Shown here: piece by piece, positions 18,617 to 30,519 of the stretch
Position numbering within the stretch: the first letter of the stretch is position 1
How the letters are laid out: every line of letters begins with the position of its first letter
DNA from: Alentia gelatinosa
Taxonomy: Eukaryota; Annelida; Polychaeta; Phyllodocida; Polynoidae
Length of the DNA: 64,000 nt
Direction of reading: 5' to 3'
Assembly (NCBI GenBank): GCA_950022655.1
Contig: OX465580.1
Span: 1,845,122 to 1,909,121 of the forward strand
The notes under the pieces: model-generated
Told to the model about the DNA's origin: nothing
The model's database searches: none
What the model saw: the letters and a program-made list of their open reading frames with translations, nothing else
Position numbers and translations under genes: made by a program

Positions 18617-19150
18617 CAGTAGAACCCCGCGTAAGCGGACACCCTTCGTTCCGGGCCAAAGTGACCACTTACATGGGGTGACCGCTTACATGGGGTGACC
18701 GCTTACGTGGGGTGACCGCTTACGTGGGGTGACCGCTTACGTGGGGTGACCGCTTACGTGGGGTGACCGCTTACGTGGGGTGACCGATTACGTGGGGTGA
18801 CCGCTTACGTGGGGTGACCGCTTACGTGGGGTGACCGCTTACGTGGGGTGACCGCTTACGTGGGGTGACCGCTTACGTGGGGTGACCGCTTACGTGGGGT
18901 GACCGCTTACGTGGGGTGACCGCTTACGTGGGGTGACCGCTTACGTGGGGTGACCGCTTACGTGGGGTGACCGCTTACGTGGGGTGACCGCTTACGTGGG
19001 GTGACCGCTTACGTGGGGTGACCGCTTACGTGGGGTGACCGCTTACGCAAGGTTAAAATAAACATCTAATCGAGGGAACCGTTCCAAGCAAAGGTGTCCG
19101 TTAACGCGGGTGTCCGCTTACACAGGGTGTCCGTTAGACAGGGTTCTACA
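18617..19150. mobile_element. pogo/Tigger-like MITE expanded by an internal 17-bp minisatellite
   Basis: The left end reads TA|CAGTAGAACCCCGCGTAAGC then GGACACCC; the right end reads GGTGTCCGCTTACACAGGGT, GTCCGTTAGACAGGG and TTCTAC, followed by TA two bases on. CAGTAGAACC-type termini with TA targets are known from pogo/Tigger-class Tc1-mariner elements. The middle, about 18664-19047, is roughly 22 copies of the 17-mer GGGGTGACCGCTTACGT, itself a derivative of the terminal sequence. No transposase. Confidence 0.7.
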
Positions 19151-19195
19151 TACAGAGACAATATACATACAACCTCCAACGTTTACAACCCTCCA

Positions 19196-19378
19196 TCCAA
19201 CTGCACCCACACCAAAATATATACAACCACTAATAATTACAAGTCAAGATAACCCTAACTGTACCCATCCCAAAATATATACAACTCCCAACAATTACAA
19301 CTCAACATAACCCTAACTGTACCCACCCTAAAATTTATACAACCACTTATAATTACAACTCAACATTACTCCAAAACT
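19196..19378. repeat. 58-bp tandem repeat, three copies
   Basis: AAAAT(A/T)TATACAAC recurs at about 19214, 19272 and 19330, with AATTACAACTCAACATAACC and CTAACTGTACCCA between. Confidence 0.85.
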
Positions 19379-19436
19379 AACTGAAAACTGAAAATCATAC
19401 ATGGGTTAGGACCTTTGAACCTCACAGAACGTAAGA

Positions 19437-21137
19437 ATATACTTTGATTGCATATTCTCAGGAATTCTTTGCTTTAATTCGCTGTTGTATTTACGCATTG
19501 AGTTCGGTTGTAGTTTGATTACATTTAGGGAGAGAGACTTCACTGTAATTCGCTGCTGTGTGAATTCACGCACTGAGTGAGAATGTAGTTTTATTTTATT
19601 AACTGGGACATACTTTGCTGTAATTGTCTGTTGTATTCTTGTATAGAGTCTCAGAGCATGTGAGAATGTAGTTTGATTTTATTTACTGGGACATACTTTG
19701 CTGTAATTGTCTGCTGTATTCTTGTATAGAGTCTCAGATCATGTGAGATTGTAGTTTTATTTTATTTACTGGGACATACTTTGCTGTAATTGTCTGTTGT
19801 ATTCTTGTATAGAGTCTCAGATCATGTGAGAATGTAGTTTGATTTTATTTACTGGGACATACTTTGCTGTAATTGTCTGTTGTATTCTTGTATAGAGTCT
19901 CAGATCATGTGAGAATGTAGTTTTATTTTATTTACTGGGACATACTTTGCTGTAATTGTCTGTTGTATTCTTGTATAGAGTCTCAGAGCATGTGAGAATG
20001 TAGTTTGATTTTATTAACTGGGACATACTTTGCTGTAATTGTCTGTTGTATTCTTGTATAGAGTCTCAGATCATGTGAGATTGTAGTTTTATTTTATTTA
20101 CTGGAACATACTTTGCTGTAATTGTCTGTTGTATTCTTGTATAGAGTCTCAGATCATGTGAGATTGTAGTTTTATTTTATTTACTGGGACATACTTTGCT
20201 GTAATTGTCTGTTGTATTCTTGTATAGAGTCTCAGAGCATGTGAGAATGTAGTTTGATTTTATTTACTGGGACATACTTTGCTGTAATTGTCTGTTGTAT
20301 TCTTGTATAGAGTCTCAGATCATGTGAGAATGTAGTTTGATTTTATTTACTGGGACATACTTTGCTGTAATTGTCTGTTGTATTCTTGTATAGAGTCTCA
20401 GATCATGTGAGAATGTAGTTTGATTTTATTAACTGGGACATACTTTGCTGTAATTGTCTGTTGTATTCTTGTATAGAGTCTCAGATCATGTGAGATTGTA
20501 GTTTGATTTTATTTACTGGGACATACTTTGCTGTAATTGTCTGTTGTATTCTTGTATAGAGTCTCAGATCATGTGAGATTGTAGTTTTATTTCATTTACT
20601 GGGACATACTTTGCTGTAATTGTCTGTTGTATTCTTGTATAGAGTCTCAGAGCATGTGAGAATGTAGTTTGATTTTATTAACTGGGACATACTTTGCTGT
20701 AATTGTCTGTTGTATTCTTGTATAGAGTCTCAGAGCATGTGAGAATGTAGTTTGATTTTATTAACTGGGACATACTTTGCTGTAATTGTCTGTTGTATTC
20801 TTGTATAGAGTCTCAGATCATGTGAGATTGTAGTTTTATTTTATTTACTGGGACATACTTTGCTGTAATTGTCTGCTGTATTCTTGTATAGAGTCTCAGA
20901 TCATGTGAGAATGTAGTTTGATTTTATTTACTGGGACATACTTTGCTGTAATTGTCTGTTGTATTCTTGTATAGAGTCTCAGATCATGTGAGAATGTAGT
21001 TTGATTTTATTTACTGGGACATACTTTGCTGTAATTGTCTGTTGTATTCTTGTATAGAGTCTCAGGGCATGTGAGAATGTAGTTTGATTGTATTCCCTGT
21101 TGGAGATTTTGCTGTAATTCGCTGCCGTATTCACATT
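19437..21137. repeat. 83-bp minisatellite, about 20 copies
   Basis: The unit comprises ACTGGGACATACTTTGCTGT, AATTGTCTGTTGTATTCTTG, TATAGAGTCTCAGATCATGT and GAGAATGTAGTTTGATTTTA, with period 83 (19605, 19688, 19771...). The first two and the last copies are diverged. It has stops in all frames. Confidence 0.95.
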
Positions 21138-21318
21138 TGCTGCGGGTTTTGCTGACTGGCAGAAGTGTGCATGCGCTGGTTGCCCTCGTACAACATTAGT
21201 TTAGCCGTGTGGTGACGGGTACCAGCCCCTGCACCTGTCACGTGATCGCATGTGTAATATTTGTCCCAGAATGCCCTGCGCGTAGGTTCCCGGGGCCAAT
21301 TAATGACTGTAAGCACGA

Positions 21319-22436
21319 GTGTAGGGCAGGCCTCACAAAGTGTAGGGTATGGGTCAGAGAGTGTATAGAATGGGTCACAAAGTGTAGGTATGGGTCAGAG
21401 AGTGTAGGCATGGGTCACAAAATGTAGGGTATGGGTCAGAGAGTGTAGGGCATGCCTCACAAAGTGTAGGGTATGGGTCAGAGAGTGTAGGGTATGGGTC
21501 ACAAAGTGTAGGGTATGGGTCAGAGAGTGTAGGCATGGGTCACAAAGTGTAGGGTATTGGTCAGAGAGTGTAGGGTATGGTTCACAAAGTGTAGGGTATG
21601 GGTCAGAGAGTGTAGGGTATGGGTCACAAAGTGTAGGGTATGGGTCAGAGAGTGTAGGCATGGGTCACAAAGTGTAGGGTATTGGGCAGAGAGTGTAGGG
21701 TATGGTTCACAAAGTGTAGGGCATGGGCCACAAAGTGTAGGGCATGGGTCACAGAGTGTAGGGCATGCCTCAAAAGTGTAGGGTATGGGTCAGAGAGTGT
21801 ATGGAATGGGTCAGTGACTGTAGGGTATGGATCAGAAAGTGTAGGATATGGGTCACAAAGTGTATGGTATGGGTCAGAGAGCATACGGCATGGTCAGGGA
21901 GTGTATGCCATGGGTCACAACGTGTAGGGTATGGGTCAAAGAGTGTAGGGTATGGGTCACCAAGTGTATTGCATGGGTCACAAAGTGTACAGAGGGTCAC
22001 AAAGTATAGGCATGGGTCACTAAGTGTATGCATTAGTCAAATAAAATATGGCATGGGTCAAGGACTATAGGACATGGATCAGAAAGTGCAGGCATGGGTC
22101 AGAAACTATGACATGGGTCACAATGTGTAAGGCATTGGTCACAAAGTAAACAACCTATGTCAGGAAGTTTATGTCATGGGTCAGATAGTGTACAGCATGG
22201 GTGACAAAGTGTAGGGCATGGGTCAGAATGTGAGGCATGGGTCACAAAGTGTACAGTATGGGTCACAAAGTGCAGCCATGGGTCACAAAACGTATGACAT
22301 GGGTCAGAAAGTGTATGATATGGGTCACAAAGTAAACGGCCTGGGTCAGAAAGTGTATGGCATGGGTCAGAGACTGTATGCATTGGTCAGAAAGTGTAGG
22401 GCATGGGTCAGAATGTGAGGCATGGGTCACAAAAGC
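21319..22436. repeat. ~21-bp minisatellite (42-bp dimers), about 52 copies
   Basis: The basic unit is GTGTAGGGTATGGGTCA(G/C)A(G/A)A. GTCAGAGA and GTCACAAA alternate, forming a 41-42-bp dimer. The left half is regular and copies decay towards 22436. Confidence 0.93.
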
Positions 22437-22679
22437 ACAGCTCCAGTAGCCTGGTGATTATTGATGGATGTTGTGGTCATGGCGGCCCCAGTATACACCC
22501 AGCTTTAAGAGTTGACGCTTCAGACATACTTAATCGGAAAATATACCGCCACTTCCTCCTGGTCATATCTCAGCACACACTAGCATTCTAATTCTGTCAT
22601 TTCTAGTTTGATTGTTGCCTTGAGTAGCCTTTTTCAAATGTGTCTATTTCCATCTATTTTCCAGTAGCTTGGAAATACT
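22437..22679. other. No recognisable feature
   Basis: Unique-looking spacer between an array and a MITE. Confidence 0.4.
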
Positions 22680-23025
22680 GAGCCAAAGTGAACCCGCTGA
22701 AACCACAGATACCCACATACAAAACACCATTTCCAGTGGCCAGTAAGAACGAGGCTTAGTGCTAAAGCTATGGGGGCTTGGGGCTAGACTTATGTTTTTG
22801 GTCTCATTTGTTACTTTTGAAGTGAAGTTTATAACTATCGTTTCTGATTAACTTTGTATCAAAACTTCGATGACAGTTGTTAAGTTTATTAAAAATGTGG
22901 ATCTAAAAGATTGGAGAATGACACATATAATCTCATAGTCTCATAGTCTAAGTACTGAGCGCCTATACCCGGAAATAGTATTTTGTGACCGGCTATCTGT
23001 GGTTGGAGCGGGTTCACTTTGGCTC
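22680..23025. mobile_element. MITE with 55-bp terminal inverted repeats, 346 bp
   Basis: Left end GAGCCAAAGTGAACCCGCT...ACCACAGATA...CCATTTCC (22680-22734); right end GGAAATAG...TATCTGTGGT...AGCGGGTTCACTTTGGCTC (22971-23025). About 43 of 55 positions pair. No clear target duplication (flanks ACT / CCT). No open frame. Superfamily undetermined. Confidence 0.75.
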
Positions 23026-23167
23026 CCTATTAGTCATGGATTCTGTTCAAAGAGTTCATGTTTCAGTCTTACCGTACCGGAACACACTACCACAATCTCC
23101 ATGTCCTTATCTCTGGGGACTAAAGAAGAAGCCAACAAGTTTTCAATTTCCTTGACCACAAATTGTA

Positions 23168-23312
23168 TTTATCTCACCCCTATTAACACTAAAATAATGG
23201 ACGACGCACAGGATATAGACCATGGAGAACGGACTTCAATACTCATAGGGGAATGGAGAATGAGTTTCCAATGTTGAGCCTATGGGATATAAATACCAGG
23301 GGGTGAGATAAA
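23168..23312. mobile_element. MITE-like head module of the two-module family
   Basis: TTTATCTCACCCCT at 23168-23181 and GGGGTGAGATAAA ending at 23312. The interior words GGACGACGCACAGGATATAG and CCATGGAGAACGGACT match 4490-4540 and, inverted, 26440-26490. The last third is the family word GAGTTTCCAATGTTGAGCC. Confidence 0.8.
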
Positions 23313-23818
23313 CTGAGGCACTAACCATGATAAGTGCCCGCCTTTCCGCTACGCTGTGTGCACCTGTTTATGTTTCTTTTAGTGAACACCCTCCACCCTT
23401 CCCGCCCACCCTCACCTTCCACTGACTCAACCATTCCTAAGGGTGCCGTAAAACACAAGCCTCACCAAACATAGGCGGCCTTAAACAAAGCCTAAACAAA
23501 GCCTAGCGCGCCTTCCCGCCTCGCCTGACTTGCGCAGACGACAATCGATGAAATTGTCTGGAAGAGCCTAATGAGCCCGGGAACCAGCGAGCGCCGCTGA
23601 CCTCGCGCGAACAGATGCTTCATAATTAATCCCAGGGTAAATTGTTGCCTCGCAGCGCATGCGCAGAACGGCCATCCTGCGTCTGCCAGGTGGGTAAATA
23701 ATTTACCTCCTTTAGAGGAGAAGGCAATGGAAGACGCCTCCACTCTCCACCCTCCACTCTCCACCCCTTGGTGCCTCATCACTTGCCAAAAAACGCAGGC
23801 TCTCCAAAAGATCCCCAA
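23313..23818. other. GC-rich stretch without a recognised gene
   Basis: Contains CGCATGCGCA (NRF1-like half) at about 23656. A 169-codon minus-strand frame crosses 23492-24001 but shows no domain and runs through the duplication at 23819-23915, so I reject it. Confidence 0.35.
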
Positions 23819-23915
23819 TTTATTATACATGGCGCGGGCCCGCCGCTTAAACACTGTGTATGTTTTATTATACACGGTGGGGGCCCGGGGCCTAAACACT
23901 GTGTATGTTTTATTG
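23819..23915. repeat. Tandem duplication, ~44-bp unit, two copies
   Basis: Each copy holds TTTATTATACA, a GC core GGGCCCG, and TAAACACTGTGTATG. Confidence 0.8.
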
Positions 23916-24204
23916 TCGGAGCAGACGACTTTCGGCGTGAGACCCGGATGATGCATCTTCCCCGCAGGCGGCACCCATATAATCTTTACGGCCCAGTGCA
24001 ATATGTTTTTATGCCTTAAAGTGAATTATAGATAAAAGTCAACTCAAACTAATGCCTCCCTGTAGGGTACACAGTTTACGGCCTATACTCGTAATCCGAG
24101 GCCAATTAGTGAGAGCAGGGTTATTTACACACGAAATATCAATATCATATCTGTCTTTTTTTGTATTAACACAATGGGATGTTGTTTTTTTATATAGAAC
24201 TTGA

Positions 24205-24360
24205 TTGAGAATCGTATAAATAAACAATACTCCATGGGTTTGGATGCGCAGTCATCGTCAGCAAGGAAAAGCCGAGTGATGATGACAGCTTAACCAGACG
24301 AGTGGAGTATTGTTTATTTTATGATTTGAGTGGGGTTCTGTGCTTATCTCACCCTTTTAA
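24205..24360 (-). mobile_element. Two-module family copy, fold-back plus head remnant
   Basis: The fold-back 24210-24328 has arms AATCGTATAAATAAACAATA / TATTGTTTATTTTATGATT with ACTCCA / TGGAGT next to them. The inner stem is GTCATCGTCA / TGATGATGAC around GCAAGGAAAAGCCGAG. TTATCTCACCCTTT follows at about 24336. The outer arm is shared with 62163-62285. Confidence 0.7.
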
Positions 24361-26387
24361 CTGATAGCATCATCATATCAGAATAATTCATATTGCTTAC
24401 ACAAATCCAGTTAAGAATTGTATAAATCTCCATGTTGATGTTTTGCCTCCCTTCTCAAATCCTGGCCGCTGATTGGCCAGTACATTATGATGTCATCTAA
24501 CATCACTCTGCCACGACTGTGGCGTAGTATTCTCACTTTGGTAGATGATCGTTGCATAAGATTTTTTAATGTTATTCCTATGGCTAAACTTGATCTAGAG
24601 ATGAAATTGATTTTATTATCCATCTATTATGAAGTCCCTATTGAAAATGTTTAGGACCACAATAAACCACTACCCGTTGTTTCCTAGCTGTGGAAATACA
24701 CAAGCGTTAGCGAGCGTATTATGACGTTAACCTCGAGTGGTTTACAGAGCTACCTGTCCACAAAACCATCCTTTTTTTGTGTCTAAGAAAAAATAGTCTT
24801 AATGACATACCCAATAATATGACAACTCCTGAGTTGCATCTAATTGTGTACATGGACAATATAGACAACGGGGGATTCTTTTAAGACAAATGCTGGTAGT
24901 TGGGTGATTTCTAAATTCTATTGAGATTTGCAAATAACTCAATAGAGCTAAGGCCATCTGAAGAAGGTAAGTGCTTACCTATTGGTGTCTATGGGAAACT
25001 GTTATATTTTCATGAAACCAGATGGCAGCACCAGTGTAAAATTTAGTAGAAACAGGGGGCGGCGCAATACCTACCCGTATTTGTCTTTAATGTTGACTTG
25101 GTAATACACTCACTAATGCTTGTGTATTACTACGTGTCAGTGATATATTTCCATACCTGCTTTGTTCCCCCTTTATAGTGTGGCGCCGCTACCATTGTAT
25201 TTACTGTGTATTTACTGCATAACTAATGTACTGTTACAACCAATTGTATGACGTATACTGTTAGTTTTAAGAATCTATATGATGCATCACTCTACATTAT
25301 TTTATTGACTTGGAAAGTCATATCCAATTAATTACTATTGTCATGTAACTAATATGAACTGTGCATGATCTATTATACACAAACCGGTAAGGAACCTGAT
25401 AAACTGTATCATTACAGTATGTATGAACTTATATCCATCTTATTATATGCATCGTTTGTATAACAATGTGTACATATCTCCATATATCGGAGCTAGTCCG
25501 TCGTTGCGCCTACAGCCCATATTTGTATTGTAAAACCGAAGCTTGTACTTTGCTGGTTATGAACGAAACAGGCATACTCTGCCTTTTCCTAATCAGGATA
25601 AATAAATTGATCTAAAAAAAACAAAAACTGTCGACATAACAATTGATTATTGCCTCATGCATGTTAAAGTCACTGTGAGTGAATGGCTCCTCTACTGATA
25701 TTTCCTTGTTAACAGTGACACACAGTCCCATGTTCTACATCCCCAGTTCTACTGAGCCGGGACCACGCAGTATAAATCCGCCACAGTCGGACGTAGCTCA
25801 CCTCTGCCAATTAGACAGCGCCACGGGAAACCCGGGAATATTTGGGCGGCAACTGAAACAATGAATGGTCTAATTATCTGCTGAAATATGGTTATTATCA
25901 GCAGCAGAAAGGGCCGCTCGCTGACTGGGGAAGATAAAAGTCTGCCCGTGTGTGAGTTGTGGTGCTGTAGTGGGTTTCTTAGACTCTAGTACAGTCCGTT
26001 GTCGCCAGGGCCAGGGCGCACAGGCTCTCATACTGGGACTGTTTTGCGCTGCCATTTTAAGGTGGGAATTCCTACCTTCTTCCCAACATGCACCTGGAAA
26101 ATGGCGGATCGCTGGTTCTAACCTTGTGTGTATTGCGATCCAGTAACCAGCAATATGATACAGTATCCCTCTTGTCAAACTGATCCTATAAATAGAACAG
26201 CCAACCCTACAATTCCTCTCACTAAAGGTGGCTGGCCAGTCAGAGCCATGCTCAGTTAGACCTTCACGTACCGTAACCTGGAGGCGGCGCGGTGCGTGAA
26301 CGGACTATGGGTTTCTCTCCACCTTGAGACTCCTTGATCCCGTTCTCTAGGTACATCTAGTTCTGCCAGCACGATAGATTTATCTTG
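24361..26387. other. 2-kb interval without a recognised gene; small hairpins and one poly(A)-like end
   Basis: Seen: a weak fold-back at 24663-24744 (TAAACCACT / AGTGGTTTA, loop with GCGTTAGCGAGCG), a perfect 12-bp palindrome GTAAGTGCTTAC at 24967-24978, a perfect 9-bp stem GTAATACAC / GTGTATTAC at 25101-25130, and AATAAA at 25601 followed 7-20 bp later by an A-rich run, as at the end of a retroposed transcript. Also ATGGCGGATCGCTGG at 26101-26115. No frame has protein-like character. Confidence 0.4.
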
Positions 26388-26612
26388 TTATCTCACCCCT
26401 GGTATTTTTGTCCCATAGGCTTCTCCATGCCCCTACACGTATTGCAGTCCGTTCTCCATGGTCTATATCCTGTGTGTTGTCCATTCTTTTAGTGTGTACA
26501 GGGGTGAGATAAATGCAGAAAGCAACTCGTTCTGGTCAAAGTCGTCATTCTCGAAATCGTATAAATGCTATGTGATATTCACTCGACTGTCGCCTCGTTC
26601 ATATCACTCCGC
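26388..26612 (+). mobile_element. Complete two-module element: head plus fold-back core
   Basis: Head 26388-26512: TATCTCACCCCTG...CAGGGGTGAGATA, with GTCCGTTCTCCATGGTCTAT as at 5790. Spacer AATGCAGAAAGCAACTCGTT. Fold-back core 26572-26607: GTGATAT / ATATCAC around TCACTCGACTGTCGCCTCGT. Outer words CTCGAAATCGTATAAATGC are as in the 62163 copy. Confidence 0.75.
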
Positions 26613-26782
26613 ATCAAACTTGTGGAGAACTAGGACGCTGACCATTGTTGGTTTCTACTTCAGTATGTCTTCTTGTACCTTACGGTGTTGTCATGTGGCT
26701 TACCTCCTTTGCAATACGTTGCGCACGAAGATTTGTGTATTCTTTCGCGATATTGTGTGTATACATATAAGTTCCCACATCA

Positions 26783-27352
26783 CATAGACATGGTGTGAGA
26801 GGGATTGGCCTATGATATAGCAGTTAATCTACCACTTTTCGGGGCGAAGGAGAAAGGTGGTTGTACACCACACCACATAGACATGGTATGAGAAGGACTG
26901 GTCTTTGATATAGCAGTAAACCTACCACTGCCTGGGATGAAGGAGAAAGGTGATTGTGCACCACACCAAATAGACATGGTATAAGAAGGACTGGTCTTTG
27001 ATATAGCAGTAAATCTACCACTGCTGGAGATGAAGGAGAAAGGTTGCTGCACATCACACCACGTACACATGGTATGAGAAGGACTGGTCTTTGATATAAC
27101 AGTAAATCTACCACTGCTTGGGATGAAGGAGAAAGGTGGCTATACACCACACCACATAGACATGGTATGAGAAGGACTGGTCTTTGAAATAGCAGTAAAT
27201 CTACCACTGCTGGGGATGAAGGAGAAAGGTGGCTGTACACCACACCACATAGACAGGGTATGAGAAGGACTGGTCTTTGATATAGCAGTAAATCTACCAC
27301 TGCTGTGGATGAAGGAGAAAGGTGGCTGTACACCACACCCCATAGACATGGT
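26783..27352. repeat. 93-bp minisatellite, about 6 copies
   Basis: (AT)AGACATGGTATGAGAAGGAC recurs at 93-bp steps (26786 onward), with AGTAAATCTACCACTGCT and GAAGGAGAAAGGTGGCTGTA between. 93 is a multiple of 3, so minus-strand frames stay open as 31-residue repeats; I treat them as non-coding. Confidence 0.93.
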
Positions 27353-27809
27353 ATGCCAAAGAACCTACTCCCCAACTGATCCCATTGTGAACTCTTTACA
27401 CTAAAACGCTTTGGATTAAGAGACTGCGTGCAAATAACATTGCTCCAGTGACATGCCTTTAATAGTCCACTGGCAGTAAACTCAGTCTGTTTACATATTC
27501 ATGAAAGCTTTCATTAATTCAAACAAACTTTTGGCAGTAAACATCAATCGATACACTCCTAATGGCGGCGGGTTGACGAGGAGGAAGTCTTCGGGTTATT
27601 AAGCCTTTTTTTCCTGGTCTGCAGCGGCCCCGCCCGTCCCCAGTCAGTCTGGGCGATAATAGGTGCCAGTAACACATGGCATGACGTGCTGCCTGCGCAT
27701 GACAGAGCCATGCTAGCGTATCATGTCAATCACCCGATTCCTAATGGACGCCTGCGAGATTCCGCGAGATCTCCACTCTCCAAACACAATCTGCAGAGCG
27801 AAAACGGAT
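27353..27809. other. No recognisable gene
   Basis: TTTACTGCCAGTG-like words occur twice (27470, 27535). GC-rich centre at 27600-27660. No coding evidence. Confidence 0.4.
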
Positions 27810-28331
27810 AAGTAGACTGGCTCCAGTCCCTGCACCCTATGGCTACCCTCCTCGCTGGGATACTGACTCCAGTCCCTGCATCCTATGGCTACCCTCTATA
27901 CTGGGATAGACTGGCTCCAGTCCCTGCATCCTATGGCTACCCTCCTCACTGGGATACTGGCTCCAGTCCCTGCATCCTATGGCTACCCTCCTCACTGGGA
28001 TACTGACTCCAGTCCCTGCATCCTATGGCTACCCTCCTCACTGGGATACTGACTCCAGTCCCTGCATCCTATGGCTACCCTCCTCACTGGGATACAGGCT
28101 CCAGTCCCTGCATACTATGTCTACCCTCATCACTGGGATACAGGCTCCAGTCCCTACATCCTATGGCTACCCTCCTCACTGGGATACTGGCTCCAGTCCC
28201 TACATCCTATGGCTACCCTCCTCGCTGGGATACTGACTCCAGTCCCTGCATCCTATGGCTACCCTCCTCGCTGGGATACAGGCTCCAGTCCCTGCATCCT
28301 ATGGCTACCCTCCTCGCTGGGATACAGGGAC
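27810..28331. repeat. 46-bp minisatellite, about 11 copies
   Basis: The unit is GGCTCCAGTCCCTGCATCCT then ATGGCTACCCTCCTCACTGG and GATACT. The three frames shift by 46, so the overlapping + frames are artefacts. Confidence 0.95.
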
Positions 28332-28828
28332 CGGTACAATTCTTAATGGTGTAAGATTTCTGGCGCCGTTTAGCTCCAGTATTCCCAACACTCTCCATAC
28401 AGATACCCTGGCCACTGATCAGGATATCTGCTTAGAGATTGATACCCTCTCACTTTGATCTCAATCGAGTCATAGTCAGGAGCAGGCGAAATTTATTGCT
28501 ATGACAACACAGACGGCCAGAGAACTGGAGGAAGGGAGGGGGAAGGGTAGGAGGAGGTGTAGGGTTAGGCCTACATAGTTTGTCCTGGGGGACATATACA
28601 GGAGGTTCTGCTTCTACTGGACAAGTCTTTGATTCATGGGCCAGTCAGAGAAGGATACATACTGTAATGAATTTTATTCTGATTGTGTTTAAACACTTAA
28701 TAAATGTTCATAATCAGAGACTATCGCAAGTCTAGCGGATAAGGTACGCGCCCGGACTGTGCTTGGAGAGTAGAGAGTGGACGGTGTCACGCACAGCGCG
28801 AGACAACGCGAGATGAGTCAGGAGGCGG

Positions 28829-28841
28829 TTTTGGCGGGAAA
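28829..28841 (+). promoter_or_regulatory. E2F-like site
   Basis: TTTTGGCGGGAAA matches the E2F/DP consensus well. It sits in a CpG-rich patch (28740-29030) that includes GCGCGAGACAACGCGAG. The surrounding 69-codon frame has no recognised domain; a gene start is possible but unproven. Confidence 0.4.
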
Positions 28842-29038
28842 CTGGTCAGAAAGTCGTCTGCTTTCTGCTCACGAGGCTCACTCTCCTGCCCGTGGCGATG
28901 AGTCGGCGAGCGGCGAGCTGAATAACGGGGGGGAGACAAACATCAGATTCTCCTCCCCCAGAACGTCGCCACAGACGTCGCACTGACAGGCGCCGGAAAC
29001 CGCGACGTCGCCAAATGAGCAGCGTCGTCGGCAGCTGT

Positions 29039-29045
29039 TGTGTGT

Positions 29046-29076
<31 letters not shown>

Positions 29077-29165
29077 GGTTGCTCAGCGAGGGGCTGGGGG
29101 GGGGTGGTGCAGGGGAGGGGGTGGGGGTGCAGACGGAGGTGTGCAGGGGGTATGTGGTGTGCAGG
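29039..29165. repeat. (TG)n followed by a ~20-G run and G-rich sequence
   Basis: TG dinucleotides 29039-29060, G homopolymer to 29079, then GGGGGTGG-type words to about 29165. Strong G-quadruplex potential on the + strand. Confidence 0.9.
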
Positions 29166-29229
29166 GATGTAAACAGGGCAGTATGAAATTAGAGTTTGAC
29201 AGTTATATTTATCTTTTTTCCATAAACTT

Positions 29230-29460
29230 ACCATTGGGAACTCGTATCTAACGCCCATGGGATATTTAGGGAAAATATCCATTATTATGTCAAATGGTAG
29301 ACCATTAGTCAACGTGACGGATTAAATAAATTCAGAAACCTATTCAAGTTTAGGGTCAGAGCTCTATCTCATCTCGTTTGACTCGCTATGTAATTCATGC
29401 TGCTTCCCCTTGTGAATTACTAAGAGATTCAAACTTGATGGAATGCAAGCTCAGATGGTA
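29230..29460. mobile_element. Two-module family copy with perfect 8-bp inner stem
   Basis: Head words CCATTGGGAACTCGTATCTA, GGGATATTTAGGGAAAATAT and ATAAATTCAGAAACCTATTC. The fold-back has arms CATCTCGTTTGA / TTCAAACTTGATG and the inner stem GTAATTCA / TGAATTAC around TGCTGCTTCCCCTTG. Confidence 0.7.
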
Positions 29461-29704
29461 GACTTTCATAGGTTTCCTCTATAGAATAAGAAGCCCTGAC
29501 TCTGAGCTTGTAGCTGCCGTTGTTAGTGGACGGTTCGCTCAGGATGTTGTTAATGAAGGTGTAATCATGTCAATACGCCGGGGATCTAATTCTCGGCGCC
29601 TCTTTAACTATTCACCTGCACGTCTCACAGATACAGATGTGTCTACGCCGTCATGACTCAACCCCTACCCGCCTCGTCACGATCAAACCTTGCGCTCAAA
29701 GCCA

Positions 29705-30360
29705 AGGTGGCCCTGACTCTGTATAATAAAACTAGCTGTACTCATTGAGGGCCCCGACTCTGTAGAATAAAAGTAGCTGTACTCATCGAGGGCCCTGACT
29801 CTGTATGATAAAACTACCTGTACTCATTGAGGGCCCTGACTCTGTAGAGTAAAACTAGCTGTACTCATTGAGGGCCCTGACTCTGTATAATAAAAGTAGC
29901 TGTACTCATTGAAGGCCCTGACTCTGTATGATAAAACTAGCTGTGTTCATGAGGGCCCTGACTCTGTATAATAGAACCAGCTGTACTCATTGAGGGCCCT
30001 GACTCTGTATGATAAAACTAGCTGTACTCATTGAGGGCCCCGACTGTATAATAAAACCAGTTGTACTCATTAAGGGCCCTGACCCTGTATGATAAATCTA
30101 GCTGTGCTCATTGAGGGCCCTGACTCTGTATAATAAAACTAGCTGTACTCATTGAGGGCCCTGACTCTGTATGATAAAACTAGCTGTACTCATTGAGGGC
30201 CCAGACTCTGTATAATAAAACCAGCTGTGCTCATCAAGGTCACTGACTCTGTATAATAAAGCTGGTCCTGCTCGTTAAGGTGCCCGTACCCTGTATAATA
30301 AAGCAGGTTATGCTCATTGAGGTGCCCGGACTCTGTATAATAAAGCAGGTTATGCTAATT
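29705..30360. repeat. 41-bp minisatellite, about 16 copies, each with AATAAA
   Basis: The unit comprises CTGTATAATAAAACTAGCTG, TACTCATTGAGGGCCCTGAC and T; period 41 (29750, 29791...). Most units contain AATAAA or the variant GATAAA. The right end decays after 30235. Confidence 0.93.
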
Positions 30361-30439
30361 GAGATGAGTCATGGAGAAGAGACGTTTCTGATTGGTCATC
30401 ACGTGGATTAAGACGCTGATTAGGCCGGAGCGTGACGTA

Positions 30440-30519
30440 CATGACTATCAGGCCTATGGTCGGCCTAAAGGCGGCCTAAAGGCGGCCTAAAGAGCGGCGT
30501 GACGGGGGGGGGGGGGGGG
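30440..30519. repeat. GGCGGCCTAAA tandem repeat and 16-G run
   Basis: GGCCTAAAGGC words are repeated three to four times at 30450-30495; G homopolymer 30504-30519. Confidence 0.8.

Noticed and set aside
21395..22383. Minus-strand frames with TLSDPYPTLCDPY-type repeats
   Set aside because: Products of the 21-bp minisatellite, broken and shifting between frames as the array decays.
23492..24001. 169-codon minus-strand frame
   Set aside because: It crosses the 44-bp tandem duplication, shows no recognisable domain, and a plus-strand frame is also open there.
28722..28775. tRNA-like A-box (TCTAGCGGATAAGGTACGCG)
   Set aside because: No matching B-box GGTTCGAATCC or acceptor pairing downstream; not a tRNA and not clearly a SINE.
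28878..29312. Minus-strand frame with CQCDVCGDVLG resembling a zinc-finger start
   Set aside because: Only one Cys pair and no histidine pair follows; the frame then runs into a low-complexity end and, at the other side, the TG/G repeat. Too weak for a zinc-finger call.
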